A DNA stretch of 64,000 bases from Rana temporaria (Eukaryota; Chordata; Amphibia; Anura; Ranidae), in contig NC_053494.1 in assembly GCF_905171775.1 (NCBI RefSeq), positions 122,541,528-122,605,527 on the forward strand. The letters are read 5' to 3'. The position numbers and the translations under genes were made by a program. Below are positions 32,640 to 44,433 of this stretch, piece by piece. Each line of letters opens with the position of its first letter. Position 1 is the stretch's first letter. Under the pieces are notes generated by a model, which had not been told where the DNA came from, made no database searches, and saw only the letters and a list, made by a program, of their open reading frames with translations.

Positions 32640-32800
32640 AGCACATTTCTAGATTGTAAACTCTAATGAGCAGGGCCCTCTGATCCCTCCTGTATTGATT
32701 TGCATTGTAACTGTACTGTCTTCCCTCATGTTGTAAAGCGCTGCGCAATATAAATCTATATAAATATAAATCTATATAAATCCTGTACAATAATAATACT
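32640..32800 (-). repeat. Dispersed repeat with GCGCTATATAA-type end, copy 1
   Basis: Words agattgtaaactctaatgag, cagggccctct and gttgtaaagcgctgcgcaat mark a repeat common in frogs and fishes. Related pieces lie at 43967-44125, 46895-47075, 58145-58215 and 63960-64000. It ends in a short duplicated ataaatctatat run. Class (SINE or MITE) not settled. Confidence 0.55.
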
Positions 32801-32878
32801 AATTACAAGGTGAAGCTTTTTTTGGGCAGCCATAACTTCCACTTTAAAGCTCATATGTGATTTCAGTGAGTTTACTTA

Positions 32879-33326
32879 GTGCCGGTTCACACAGGGGCAA
32901 CCCAACTTACAGGGCGACTTTGAAAGGTGACTTCAGCGCGACTTCATCGCGACTTGGAGCAACTTACAACGCAACTTAAAGTTGCCTCCAGGACAGGTGA
33001 CTTTGGCTGTGGCCAATCATAGAATAATCAGCTCTGTGGGAGGGAGGAGTTTGCCTGAGTAAACTATTTTCTTTTCCTGTAAAGTTGCTTCAGTTAAGAC
33101 AGTGATCCGACTTTGAAGGCAACTTCCATTGAAATCAATGGGTACAAGTTGCCTACAAGATGCCTAGAAGTCGCCTTGAAGTAGTACAGGAAACTTTTCT
33201 GAAGTCGGAGCGACCTCAGTAGTGTACATTAAGACGGCTCTCATTCACTTCAATGTATTTTCTCATGTCGCGCAACTTGGGGGAGACACAAGTTGGATCC
33301 CAAGTCGCTGTAGTCTGAACCGGCAC
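32879..33326 (+). mobile_element. MITE with GTGCCGGTTCACAC ends
   Basis: Inverted ends GTGCCGGTTCACAC and, at the right, TCTGAACCGGCAC, flanked by TTA (32876-32878) and TAA (33327-33329). The interior repeats gcgacttc and caacttac words. It belongs to the same general group as the elements at 35002-35726 and 48368-48798. No coding sequence. Confidence 0.75.
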
Positions 33327-33329
33327 TAA

Positions 33330-34668
33330 GCCTTAACGTTGCCCATATACAGTACATGTACGTGACTGAACAGCAGTGGTCTTGTTTGTACTGGGAGTGT
33401 GCTCACTTAGCCCCCTCAACATAGTGATCTTCCTTTCACCATTTATGATCTGGAGCCAGTGGAACATGATCATTGTGAGTGCCAATCACATGACTGGAAA
33501 GCCCATGTAGCCCCTGGTGTTACATACTTTTAAAGGTCTGGCTTCCACTGGCTCAAAAGGGTTACATAGATTGACATGACTGTGTGGTCACAGCATTCCG
33601 TAGTCAAAGAGCATTACTCAGTAAAGTCTAAATGGGTTATAACTAAAATCTGACCGTGTTTCCGATGATCAGTAAGAATTCATCTTTTCCACCAGTAGCC
33701 AACTTGTTTTGCTCACTTTGGAGGAGAGGAGTTAAAACTTTATTGAGACACAAGAGAAAAAAGAGGCTACAAAACATAAAGGGAAAGTTCTTGAAGCATA
33801 TAAGTACTTTTAGACCTTAAAAACTCTGCTCAGAGTTATATAACCCTTTTGAGAAAAATAAAAATAAATCTGCAGACACAGAGTACGTGAAGGTATGTAA
33901 CGGCAAGTCCGATCCTTAATGTTACTGCTGTGTGTATCATTCTGAAATTGGGGAAATGTCCTAGTGCCAACAGTGTGTACCAACACCTGACCTCCGTACG
34001 TCCTTGAGTGCATATAGTCGAGTGTGTATTATTTGTGTGTATGATTGCTCAGAAAAGATGTGACATTTTTACGATTGGCTGGGCCTGTGTTATATTCATT
34101 ATACCTCACTGCAAGCTTTATTAACCTAGGCATTTGGAACGGTACTTGTCAGGGTGATTAATATTTGTCACACTGTAGGGAGCAGCTGTAAACACAGGAT
34201 AAGTCCAAGACAAGAAGATAGAATGTTTATTAAGTATCCATGAAACCAGGATGTGCCTGTACCGACAGGATATCACAATTACTTGAGAGCACTGGAATTC
34301 CATGCACATAAAACCGCTCTTCTATTTATATTGCTGATTCACTTTCAAAAGGGGAAATGAAAATGTAACATGTGAGAAAAACAAACTGTACAGTGTAGTG
34401 TGGAAATTAAAGTGAAGAGCTAAGCAAATAAAAAAGCACCTTTTAGTTCAATTACTTATTCATGAAATTATAATTATCTATTGTTCGATTATCTTCACCA
34501 CGACATTTCAGAATGAGGAGGGGAGGCATTATGAGCTAATCACATTTCAGTGCATTGCACAATGCTCCCAAATTAACATATTTCACACACTGGGAGCTGG
34601 GGGGAGAAGATATCCAGGCAAACTATAGCAGGAGGGGGAACCGGGAGGATAATGTGATGTTTATTTAT
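33330..34668. other. No gene recognised
   Basis: About 1.3 kb without terminal repeats or convincing frames. The frames 33810-34013 and 34121-34309 on the minus strand lack any domain. Possibly true host intergenic or intronic sequence. Confidence 0.45.
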
Positions 34669-34676
34669 TGTATAAC

Positions 34677-34939
34677 TAGGGATGAGCTCAGGCATGATCC
34701 TAGTCTGAACCCAACCTAAGCAATCCCGCAAGGAAGCTGTCACTGTACTTGTTCAATCTTAAACAGCCAAGGCATTCCCTGCCCTGCAGCCGCACACATA
34801 CACGATCCATGTAAAAGTGTGGCTGCAGGGTGGGGAATGCCTTGGCCACTTAAGATTGGCATGGTACAGATGCCAGCTTCCTCTCACAATCACTCAGATT
34901 GGTTTAATTAGGATCTAAACACACCTGAGCTCATCCCTA
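34677..34939 (+). mobile_element. hAT-type MITE, TAGGGATGAGC family, short copy 2
   Basis: Ends TAGGGATGAGCTC and GAGCTCATCCCTA are inverted repeats 263 bp apart. Inside, ccaaggcattccctgccctg and its near-complement around 34829-34850 form a long hairpin. The flanking eight bases do not match, so the duplication has decayed or the element was moved by other means. Confidence 0.75.
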
Positions 34940-35001
34940 ATAATGAACAAACAGGTGGGTGACACGGGAAGCTACAATAGGAAATACTGTAGTTTGGCTT
35001 A

Positions 35002-35726
35002 GGCTGGGTTCACACTGATACTACATGATAGTCGCACGACTTTCATCCTACTTTGCTCTGCGACATCAGTCCTACATCGGTCCTACATACATCTGACTTG
35101 AATGAACAAGATACTACTTTGATCCGACTTTGTGATAGTCTGAGGCCCCGTACACACGACCGAGTTTCTCGGCAGAATTCAGCCAGAAACTCGGTCGGAG
35201 CTGAATTCTGCCGAGAAACCCGGCCGTGTGTACACTTTCGGCCGAGGAAGCCGACGAGGACCTCGGCGAGGAAATAGAGAACATGTTCTCTATTTCCTCG
35301 TTGTTCAATGGGAAATTTCGGCTCGCCGAGATCCTCGGCGGCTTCACAAGGAACTCGACGGGCAAAACAATGTGTTTTGCCCGTCGAGTTCCTCGGACAT
35401 GTGTACGGGGCCTGAGTTGTCTTTTGACCAATCAAAACATTCCCAGTGTGATCTAAATTCCTTTTACTGCTGCTGTAATCACATGTCGGATGTCAAATAT
35501 CGGATGGCAAGGACAAGGATCCTACTTTGAACCGACTTCAATAATATTCAATGGACTGAAGTAAGACCAAAGTTGGACCAAAGTAGTACAGGGAGCATTT
35601 TCAAAGTCAGACCGACTTGTGTTGGACCAGTTAAGACGGCTCTCATAAGGAACCATTGATTTTCACACGTTATGCGACATGAGCTCCCAATGTCGGAGCA
35701 TTTGTCGTACCAGTGTGAACCCGGCC
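35002..35726 (+). mobile_element. MITE with GGCTGGGTTCACACTG ends, carrying a nested MITE
   Basis: Ends GGCTGGGTTCACACTG and CAGTGTGAACCCGGCC between TTA (34999-35001) and TTA (35727-35729). The 271-bp-family MITE at 35144-35412 lies inside. Without it the element is about 450 bp, with repeated gacttt/ggatc-type words and no coding sequence. Confidence 0.8.
35144..35412 (+). mobile_element. 271-bp-family MITE, copy 2, nested
   Basis: Ends GGCCCCGTACACACGAC and CATGTGTACGGGGCC, with TGA at 35141-35143 and 35413-35415, an exact 3-bp duplication. The interior has gagaacatgttctc. Overlapping frames on both strands (35043-35435, 35114-35431, 35226-35456 and others) arise from this stop-poor palindrome. 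Confidence 0.85.
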
Positions 35727-35729
35727 TTA

Positions 35730-36303
35730 GTTCTCCCGTACAGCATTAACATGCTAGCATATTTTAGTGATCAGAAGCTCCTGGTGCTGCGTACAGCGGC
35801 CCATACTCATGAATGATTGCAGGCAGCTATGTGCAGCTTATGCGCTGCACAGAAAACACAGAAAATTTTGGCAAGTAGTTTGACCCAATTGTGTCTATGG
35901 TCGTCTGTACACAGTGCCACAATAGCCAGTATGTTGTGTGCTGCACTGGATAATGCACCCATGTGCATGAGCTCTAAGACAGGTAATCTATATGTGTTTT
36001 AACATATTTACCAAAATTTTGTTTTTGGACCGTACTTCTACTTTAAATCAGATAAGGCCCTCCTTGGAATACAATGAAAATATTCTGCCATGTTTAGTTG
36101 CAATAATACAGTCCTACTTTATGTCATCTGTACAGTTAGGCAGCCAATATGGAGCCAGATGGCAGATAGCAAAAACAAAGAATTGACCAACAGACAATTC
36201 ACCCATCTGAGAAAACTCTGATATTATCTGATAAGACCTGTGATCGCTCAAATACAGCAATATAGGCAAGACCCAGCTTCTATGTATTCACTCCTGTGAG
36301 CAC
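35730..36303. other. No gene recognised
   Basis: About 570 bases. A 61-codon frame at 35817-36002 has no domain. Nothing else seen. Confidence 0.45.
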
Positions 36304-36307
36304 TTAA

Positions 36308-37100
36308 ATGGATTGTAAAGCTTTTTTTTTTTTAAATAACAAATATGTCATACTTACCTCCACTGTACAGTTCCTTTTTGCACAAAGTGGCCCAGATCCT
36401 CCTCTTCTAAGGTCCCCCAGTGGCACTCCTGGCTCCTCCCCACATCAAGTGTCCACATCGGAGAAGCATCGGAGAAACATTCTCTTTGGCGGACACCTGT
36501 GCGGGGGCTCTCCCAAGTCCTGCATCTGTGTCCATTCACACAGAATGCGGGACTCGGACCCACCCCCCGGTGCCACGTCATTGGTTTTGATTGACAGCAG
36601 CAGGAGCATATGGCTGTGCTGCTATCAATCTATTCAATCAGGACACAAGACACCAGCTAGCACTGATATGCTCTTTCCCAGTCGGAGGATGACAGCATTC
36701 AGGTAGGTAAAATGGGGGGGGAGGCTGGGGGGCTGCAGGACCACAGAAAGTTTTTACCTTAATGCATAGAATGCATTAAGGTGAAAAACCATGAACCATG
36801 AAAAACCATGAGGCCCCGTACACACGACAGAGTTTCTCTGCAGAATTCAGCCAGAAACTCGATCGGAGCTGGATTCTGCCGAGAAACTTGGTCGTGTGTA
36901 CACTTTTCACCGAGGAAGCCGACGAGGAACTCGTCGGGCCAAATAGAGAACATGTTCTCTATTTCCTCGTTGTTCAATGAGGAAAGTTGGCTTGCCGAGA
37001 TCCTCGGCGGCTTCAACACAGAACTCGACGAGGAACTCGATGTGTTTGGCTCGTCGAGTTCCTGGGACGTGTGTACGGGGCCTGAGGGTTTACAACCCCT
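36308..37100 (+). mobile_element. TTAA MITE (GGTTGTAAA family) carrying a nested MITE
   Basis: Starts after TTAA (36304-36307) with atggattgtaaagc and ends ggtttacaacccct before TTAA (37101-37104). The 271-bp-family MITE at 36812-37082 splits its right end. The minus strand holds GAGGTAAGTA at 36351-36360. A further TTAA-type left end (agcgtatctaaacccc) follows at once at 37105. Confidence 0.7.
36812..37082 (+). mobile_element. 271-bp-family MITE, copy 3, nested
   Basis: Ends GGCCCCGTACACACGACAG and CGTGTGTACGGGGCC, with TGA at 36809-36811 and 37083-37085. Its length equals copy 1 exactly. Frames at 36759-37019, 36808-37104 and 36798-36980 are by-products. Confidence 0.85.
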
Positions 37101-37104
37101 TTAA

Positions 37105-37583
37105 AGCGTATCTAAACCCCAATTTATTTTTATATATTGCAGCTTACCAGTCCTCAGATATGGTGGCAGCATAAATTTCCAGTTTTTAAACTTTATTATG
37201 TTCACCTAGTAATCCTGCGAATCACACACTTCCTGTGCAAGGGTGGCTATAGATGATGCAAAAGAAAAAAAATGTGCATGATCCCCCATCAGCACAGTGT
37301 TGACAGGGGAATGCCTCCTGCTGAGCAATTTTTTTCTCCTGGTGGGGGTGGTGGGAGCAGGCAGGGGAAGCAGTCCTCGCAGGGAGAAGACAGTCATTAT
37401 CTCTAGCGGCTATAGAAGACTGGTTGTACCCAAATTAATCGATCGATCAGCTTGGTACATTCAGCCTGCCCATTAATGGCTCGATTCTCAGCCAGTCAAC
37501 TATGGTTGTCACCCAGGTTGCTTTTCTGCTCTGGACTACAAACATGTCCTTCTTTCTTACATTACATGGAAGCAGAGAGATAT
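37105..37583. other. No gene; possible MITE left end
   Basis: After TTAA at 37101-37104 the words agcgtatctaaaccccaat look like a TTAA MITE start, but no right end is found before the next element. The minus frame 37206-37397 is without domain. Confidence 0.4.
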
Positions 37584-37586
37584 GTA

Positions 37587-38274
37587 GGCCCAGATTCTGA
37601 AAGGGCTTACGACGGCGCAACGCCTAGTGCGCCGCCGTAAGTCCTAATCTGGGCCGTCGTATCTATGCGACTGATTCTTAGAATCAGTTACGCATAGATA
37701 ACCATTAGATCCGACAGGCGTAAGGCTCTTACGCTGTCGGATCTTAAATGCAATTTTTTTTTCCACCGCTAGGTGTCGCCTCCGTCGTTTTCCAGATCGA
37801 GTATGCAAATTAGCAAAATACGCGAATTCCCGAACGTACGACCCGTAAAGTTGCCCCTGCTATATGAGGGGCAACCAATGTTAAGTATGGCCATCGTTCC
37901 CGCGTCGAAATTTTAAAATTTACGCCGTTTGCGTAAGTCGTCCGTGAATAGGGCTGGACGCCATTTACGTTAACGTCGAAACCAATGACGTCCTTGCGAC
38001 GTCATTTAGCGCAATGCACGTCGGGAAATTTTAGGGACGGCGCATGCGCAGTACGTTCGGTGCGGGAACGCGCCTAATTTAAATGATCCACGCCCCCTAC
38101 CCGGATCATTTGAATTAGGCGGGCTTGCGCCGGAGGATTTACGCTACGCCGCCGCAACTTTACAGGCAAGTGCTTTGTGAATCAAGCACTTGCCTGTAAA
38201 ACTTGCAGCGGCGTAACGTAAATAAAATACGTTACGCCACTGCATTTTTAAGCCAGTCTACGAGAATCTGGCCC
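37587..38274 (-). mobile_element. GGCCAGATTC MITE, copy 4
   Basis: Ends GGCCCAGATTC and GAATCTGGCCC, with GTA at 37584-37586 and 38275-38277. Shares with copy 5 the subfamily words ggtgtcgcctccgtcg and gaattcccgaacgtacg. 688 bp, non-coding. Confidence 0.85.
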
Positions 38275-38455
38275 GTAGTTTACAGAAAATAGCTTGGAAA
38301 GAAGATAAGATTGTACTTGCTAAAAATACTCATAGGTTGAAAAATTAAAACCAATGCATCCACCATATCTACAGAACGGTTAACTGCAATATAGTAATGT
38401 TTTCCTTGGGCTTACATACCCTTTAAAGTGGTTCTAATTTTTTTTTTTACCTTAA

Positions 38456-38946
38456 AGGGGTTGTAAAGGTAAACATTTTTTTTCATAATAAGCATCCTTT
38501 ACCTGCAGACATTGCTCTTTTCACTTCCTCATTGTTCGTTTTTGCTCAGAAGTTGCCCTATTTCTTCTCTGTTCTGTTCACTTCCTGCTTGTCTGATTGT
38601 TACTCACCACCGTGAAGGGAGGCTTTACTGCGGTGGTCAGTGACGTGCTCGCCCCCTCCTGGGAACTACATCTGTGCGGCAGGACGGGCTCTATGTGTTA
38701 GAGACTTGAAGGAGCTGTGAATTACTGGGCGTGCCGCAATGCATACTGGGAAATGTAGTTCTTACATGAACGAGCGCCGCAAACCAGGAAGTGAATGAGA
38801 GAACAGAAACTAGAATGCCGGAGGTGATATAGATGAAGGAATTTAATAGGTATTTACTCGTTTTTTAACAGAATCATTACACTATTCTGTCTGTCTACCT
38901 TGCAGACATTAATTTTAGGCAAAAAATGTTTTCCTTTACAACTCCT
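38456..38946 (+). mobile_element. TTAA MITE (AGGGGTTGTAAAG family), 491 bp
   Basis: TTAA at 38452-38455 and 38947-38950; ends AGGGGTTGTAAAGG and CCTTTACAACTCCT are inverted repeats. The core holds a strong ZNF143/THAP11-like site at 38735-38760 (gcaatgcatactgggaaatg, then tagtt). Same family as the copy inside the hAT at 19648-20141. Confidence 0.85.
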
Positions 38947-38950
38947 TTAA

Positions 38951-39750
38951 TGAATTCCCTAAAGTAATATAAAAAACATTTAGCTACCTTTTCTTCCCTT
39001 TCCCCTAAACACTTAACTTCCTCCTTTTGATCGATTCAGCACTGTGCACAGCTGCAGGTCTTCTGCCTTCACCTTCACTTTCTCTTCTTACAGGGCACAC
39101 AGACAGCAACGGCAGACATTGGCCGTCAGTCAAATATTGTACGAAGGTAGCAGGGTGTGGGACTGTGTCAATGGATCCACTCAGCCCAGCTCCGGAACAC
39201 ACCCGCATAAGTTCCACTACAGCAACTGGCTTGCTATAGGTGCACGTCAACACTGTATCCTGGCCTAGGCCGACAAGCATCACTTATACAAATAGTATCA
39301 CTTTAGGAGAGCTTGTACTTATAATCACATAATAAATGACTATCTGTAAATGTATATTTTTTCAGCTTAAAGTGTAAGTGTATAGCAAACACTTTTTGAA
39401 CGGAGTAAGGAAATTATAGAATCTCTGTCAGGATGTATTGCTGTCTGTGTCCTCACTACATAGATTCATACTCTCCCCTTGCTCTGGCACTCATTGTTAC
39501 CAAGACAATGGAAAATCAAGCAACAGGTCTGGTACTCCTGGTCAGCATGTGAAATGCTTATCCACAGTTGAGCTAAATCTAAAGTTTTCACATACATTTG
39601 CAGACTCTTAATAAAACTGCTGAGTAACTATGACTCTTTCACTTACACACAAAATTAAAGCTGAACTCCAGACAGATTGACACGATAGTAATGAGTGCAG
39701 CTCTGTAACCATTAATACATAATTAAAAAAAAAAATATTTTAAATTCAAG
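38951..39750. other. No gene recognised
   Basis: About 800 bases. Overlapping frames at 39005-39283 (minus) and 39027-39268 (plus) show no domain. Words ggaaaatcaagc and ttctgtcagg are unremarkable. Confidence 0.45.
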
Positions 39751-40501
39751 GGCCCAGATTCACAACCGAGATACGACGGCGTATCTCCAGATACGCCGTC
39801 GTATCTCTGCGTTGTGCCGTCGAATCTATGCGCCTGATTCTTAGAATCAGTTACGCATAGATAGCTGTTAGATCCGACAGGCGTAAGTCTCTTACTCCGT
39901 CGGATCGTAACTGCATTTTTACGCTGGCCGCTAGGTGGCGCTTCCGTCGAATTCCGCGTCGAGTATGCAAATTAGGTAGATACGCGAATTCCCGAACGTA
40001 CGCCCGGCCGACACAGTAAAGTTACGCCGTTTACGTTAGGCTTTTCCCGGCGTATAGTTACCCCTGCTATATGGTGGCATAAGTGCGGCGTAACAATGTT
40101 AAGTATGGCCATCGTTCCCTCGTCGAAATTTGAAAATTTTGCGTTGTTTGTGTAACTCGTCCGTGAATGGGGCTTGACGTAATTTACGTCCACGTCAAAA
40201 CCAATACGTCCTTGCGGCATATTAGGAGCAATACACACTGGGAGATTTCCACGGACGCGCATGCGACGTTCGTGAAAAACATCAATCACGTCGGGTCACA
40301 GTACATTTACATAAAACACGCCCCCCTGATCCAAATTTGAATTAGGTGGGCTTACGCCGGCCGATTTACACTACGGCGCCACAACTTACGGAGCAAGTGC
40401 TTTGAGAATTCAGCACTTGCCCGTCTAAGTTGCGGAGGCGTAACGTAAATTGGATGCGTTACGCCACCGCAGAGATACGCAGAACTACGAGAATCTGGCC
40501 C
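39751..40501 (+). mobile_element. GGCCAGATTC MITE, copy 5
   Basis: Ends GGCCCAGATTC and GAATCTGGCCC; flanks are not a clear duplication. The interior follows the same subfamily as copies 4 and 8 (ctaggtggcgcttccgtcg; gaattcccgaacgtacg). Frames 39972-40289 and 40352-40648 on the minus strand and 40430-40741 on the plus lie over it and are spurious. Confidence 0.8.
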
Positions 40502-40910
40502 TCGCTGTGTAAGTACCTTCATTTGACCTTGGATCATCATCTTAAAGTTCCTATACAGCAGGACCAGTGCAGTCGAGGAAGAAACAGCACAAGAAGCAAA
40601 TTGTTTCATATGCTGACAAAAGGCATGCCGATAGGAAGCGAGGGTCAAGTAAGAGATGATGTATTAAATAATGTTTATTCACTATTTTTTGTCTGTTTAC
40701 ATTTTAATAGATTTATACGTTTCAACACGCCTAACAAGTAGAGCAAGTTCTCCTTTCCTTCTTTCGTTTTTACTGTACTCATCGAGTCTGTATAAGAAAA
40801 CTGTATATCATTGTAAATGTTATGATAACCTATGTGGACCAGTTATAATATCTAAATATACAATTTTATATGTATAATTGTTTTTAATAATATTTCTACA
40901 ATAAAAACCC
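40502..40910. other. No gene recognised
   Basis: About 400 AT-rich bases with no repeat ends. A weak frame at 40671-40877 has no domain. Confidence 0.4.
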
Positions 40911-40913
40911 TTA

Positions 40914-41332
40914 AGCCTCATACACACGATAGGTTAACCAGAGGACAACGGTCTGAAGGACCGTTGTCATAGGTTAACCGATGAAGCTGACAGATGGTCC
41001 GTCACGCCTACACACCATAGGTTAAATAACCGATCGTGTCAGAACGCGGTGGCGTAAAACACAACGACGTGCTGAAAAAAACGAAGTTCAATGCTTCCAA
41101 GCATGCGTCGACTTGATTCTGAGCATGTGTGGATTTTTAACCGATGATCGTGCCTACTAACGATCGGTTTTGACCTATCGGTTAGGAATCCATAGGTTAA
41201 TTTTAAAGCAAGTTGGCTTTTTTTTAACCTATGGTTGAATGACCTATGGGGCCCACACACGATCGGTTTTGACCGATGAAAACGGTCCTTCAGACCGTTG
41301 TCCTCTGGTTAACCTATCGTGTGTACGAGGCC
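40914..41332 (+). mobile_element. MITE with GCCTCATACACACGATAGG ends
   Basis: Ends gcctcatacacacgatagg and cctatcgtgtgtacgaggcc with TTA at 40911-40913 and 41333-41335. Inside the left end aggacaacggtctgaaggac is mirrored at the right (gtccttcagaccgttgtcct), making a long stem. Non-coding; same superfamily look as the other CGTACACAC elements. Confidence 0.85.
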
Positions 41333-41335
41333 TTA

Positions 41336-41920
41336 GTGTTTTACAATACCTACTTGTGTGCCTCTAAAAGTCCAAATTCCCTTAATTCGTTGCTAAAAAT
41401 ATACACATTATCGGGACGTCGCCACACTGCTAGCGCTGTATCCACAGTATCACCCTGTGAGGATATTCATTAAAAATGTAATCCTTTTCACAAGTAAGAG
41501 ATGAGTCCATCAATGTGCTGTGTTTACTTTTACTGTACAATCACAGGCTACAGCGGATCCAGGATGACCTGGATTGAATGATGTTGGCCATTAGACTGAG
41601 GACTAATTTCAGAAAACAAAGTACTACCCAGCCCCCAAACCTGCTCCTTTTCTCCATGACTGCATACCCCATTGACCCACCTTCATTCTCAGCTTGCAAT
41701 TATTCCTAACCTATCCACTATCTCACAGTTCCATCTTCTCTTCTGCCCTTCCCCACTTTTCTTCCACCATCATCCTATCCAAATCAAAAAGTTCTATTGC
41801 ACTTCCAGCATGTCTTGTGCTATCATACCAAGGATCTGCTGCAGGGAGGGACCATTTTGTATTTTTTTCTGCCATCACACTTCTAGGGTACATTTATATG
41901 TTAGGCCTTTCTTTAGGGTT
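41336..41920. other. No gene recognised
   Basis: About 580 bases. Overlapping frames at 41672-41932 and 41694-41924 are pyrimidine-rich and without domain. Confidence 0.45.
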
Positions 41921-41924
41921 TTAA

Positions 41925-42923
41925 CCACTTAAGCCCCCCGGACCAATATGCTGGCTAAAGACCCAAGGGGTTTTTACAGTTCGGGACTGCGTCGCTTTAA
42001 CAGACAATTGCGCGGCCGTGCGACGTGGCTCCCAAACAAAATTGGCGTCCTTTTTTCCCCACAAATAGAGCTTTATTTTGGTGGTATTTGATCACCTCTG
42101 CGGTTTTTATTTTTTGCGCTATAAACAAAAATAGAGCGACAATTTTGAAAAAAATGCAATATTTTTTACATTTTGCTGTAATAAATATCCCCCAAAAACA
42201 TATATAAACATTTTTTTTCCTCAGTTTAGGCCGATACGTATTCTTCTACCTATTTTTGGTAAAAAAAAATTGCAATAATCGTTTATCGGTTGGTTTGCGC
42301 AAAATTTATAGCGTTTACAAAATAGGGGATAGTTTTTTTGCATTTTTATTTTTTTTATTTTTTTTACTAGTAATGGCGGCGATCAGCGATTTTTTCCGTG
42401 ACTGCGACATTATGGCGGACACTTCGTACAATTTTGACACATTTTTGGGACCATTGTCATTTTCACAGCAAAAAATGCATTTAAATTGCATTGTTTATTG
42501 TGAAAATGACAGTTGCAGTTTGCGAGTTAAACACAGGGGGCGCTGTAACATTTAGGGATCACTGTGTATGTGTTTACTAGTGTAGGGGGGTGTGGCTGTA
42601 GGACTGACATCATCGATCGAGTCTCCCTAATAAAAGGGATCACTCGATCGATGCGCCGCCACAGTGAAGCACGGGGAAGCCGTGTTTACACACGGCTCTC
42701 CCCATTCTTCAGCTCCGGGGAGCGATCGCGACGGAGCGGCTATAAACAAATAGCCGCGCCGTCGTCCCAGATCGCTCCCCGAGCGGACCCGACCTCCGCA
42801 TGTACCGGGGGGGTCCCCGATCGGACCCCCCACCCACGTCTAGGCAGGCACGTACAGGTACGTTGATGTGCCTGTCCGTGCCATTCTGCCAACGTAAATG
42901 TACATGAGGAGGTCGGGAAGTGG
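41925..42923 (+). mobile_element. TTAA-flanked transposon, copy C, uninterrupted
   Basis: Starts CCACTTAAGCCCC after TTAA (41921-41924) and ends CGGGAAGTGG before TTAA (42924-42927). It reads continuously through gcatttaaattgcattgttt at 42475-42494, the place where copy A is split by copy B. 999 bp and non-coding; it is a useful reference for the family. Frames 42025-42207 and 42256-42555 are repeat sequence. Confidence 0.85.
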
Positions 42924-42952
42924 TTAAATAAAAGAGATGAGACTGTCTTTAA

Positions 42953-43615
42953 AGCGGGAGTTCACCCATAAAAAAATTTCTACCCGTAGATTGATGCTCA
43001 TTTTGTCTAGGGCAGGGATATGCAATTAGCGGACCTCCAGCTGTTGCAGAACTACAAGTCCCATGAGGCATAGCAAGACTCTGACAGCCACAAGCATGAC
43101 ACCCAGAGGCAGAGGCATGATGGGACTTGTAGTTTTGCAACAGCTGGAGGTCCGCTAATTGCATATCCCTGGTCTAGGGAATCAGCTAGTTGTTTTAAAA
43201 TCCGAGCAGTACTTACCGTTGTAGAGAGTGATCTTCTCCGCCGCTTCCGGGTATGGGTCTTCGGGAGTGGGCATTCCTTATTGATTGACAGTCTTCCGAC
43301 AGGCTTCCGACGGTCGCATCCATCGCGTCACGAGTAGCCGAATGTCGGTGCGGCTCTATACGGCGCCTGCGCACCGACGTTCGGCTACTTTCGGAAAATC
43401 GTGACGCGATGGATGCGACCGTCGGAAGCCTGTCGGAAGACTGTCAATCAGAATAGGAACGCCCAGTCCCGCAGCCCATACCCGGAAGCGGCGGAGAAGA
43501 TTGCTCTCTACAACGGTAAGTACAGCTTAGATTTTAAAACAACTAGCCGATTCCCCTAGACAAAATGAGCATCAATCTAAGGGTAAAAAGTGGTAATTCT
43601 GGGTGAACCTCCACT
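42953..43615 (+). mobile_element. TTAA foldback element (GGTTCACCC family), copy 1
   Basis: TTAA at 42949-42952 and 43616-43619. The two halves are near mirror images: cagtacttaccgttgtagag at 43208-43227 against ctctacaacggtaagtac at 43505-43522, and gacggtcgcatccatcgcgt (about 43309) against acgcgatggatgcgaccgtc (about 43402). Long arms make this a foldback transposon-like unit. A hAT MITE is nested at 43013-43171. Confidence 0.85.
43013..43171 (+). mobile_element. Palindromic hAT MITE (CAGGGATATGC), copy 1
   Basis: GTCTAGGG at 43005-43012 and 43172-43179 is an exact 8-bp duplication; the other arm of the host foldback element shows this word once (inverted, near 43555-43561). Ends CAGGGATATGCAATTAGCGG and its complement. 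The 159-bp element has actacaagtcccatgaggca at 43051 and, on the minus strand, actacaagtcccatcatgcc at 43114-43133. Confidence 0.9.
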
Positions 43616-43619
43616 TTAA

Positions 43620-43966
43620 AGACTTATAAGATTCGTCATAACATGTACCACTGATGGCGTACTCATACAGAATTTGTTTTTTAATAAAATGTCTATACTT
43701 ACCTTACCTTACCTCAAGCCCATCTAGTCATTTTTGGCTGGAGTTCTGATTTATTTTGCCTTTTTTTCCTGATACTCTTGCTCTGTGTTACCATTAAACC
43801 ACCATATCTTTTTTTTGAAAATGTACTTTTCCCCCTTTGATTGGTGCTTGTTCTGGTACTAGCCTTATTATGTACAGACTTTTCTAATAGCTTTCTTCCT
43901 GTATTACCCAAATGATTTTAACATGGAACCCATTAGAACCACAACATGTATATCCAAGTGCAATGA
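43620..43966. other. No gene recognised
   Basis: About 350 bases of AT-rich sequence; small duplicated ttaccttacc at 43700-43710. The minus frame 43714-43911 is without domain. Confidence 0.4.
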
Positions 43967-44125
43967 CATTATTATTATTATTAGTAGTAGTAGTAGTAGT
44001 AGCAGACAGGACTTAGAGTACCAACAGTTTGCACAACACTTTACAGTATAAAAGGAGAAAGAACAGTTACAACACAATTCAAGAAAAGAGGGTTACGGGG
44101 ACTCTGCTTGTGAAAGTTTACAATC
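43967..44125 (+). repeat. (ATT)n/(AGT)n microsatellite and dispersed repeat, copy 2
   Basis: Triplets att (about 43967-43981) pass into agt (about 43984-44001). Next, ttgcacaacactttacagta, gttacaacacaattcaa and tttacaatctagg are the marks of the dispersed repeat also seen at 46895-47075, which often begins in ATT triplets. Confidence 0.65.
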
Positions 44126-44433
44126 TAGGATTCCCATTGACAAGGATCCCAACAAACTGGTAAAATGTACAGTTAATAGGTAGCAATTTGGGAGGAGGAG
44201 CCGACTCATTCTGCTTAATGTAATTTTGCTCTAGGCATTGCTTTCCTATTCCTTCCTAGCCTAGCAAAACAAAAAACTAGCATTACTAGTACAAAACTAA
44301 TACAAATAACCTGAACACTATTTTGCAGTAATTTGCATCATATTATACGCTCAAACTAAAATGTGAAATATTTTTATATAAATCTTACCATTCATGTATA
44401 TTTTTGATGCAAGACAGAGTTATTACATACTAT

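Noticed and set aside
35043..35530. Cluster of five overlapping frames on both strands
   Set aside because: They arise from the stop-poor palindromic 271-bp MITE; similar clusters occur over its other two copies.
43967..44002. ATT/AGT triplets as a CRISPR-like or regulatory array
   Set aside because: Simple triplet microsatellite with no spacers.
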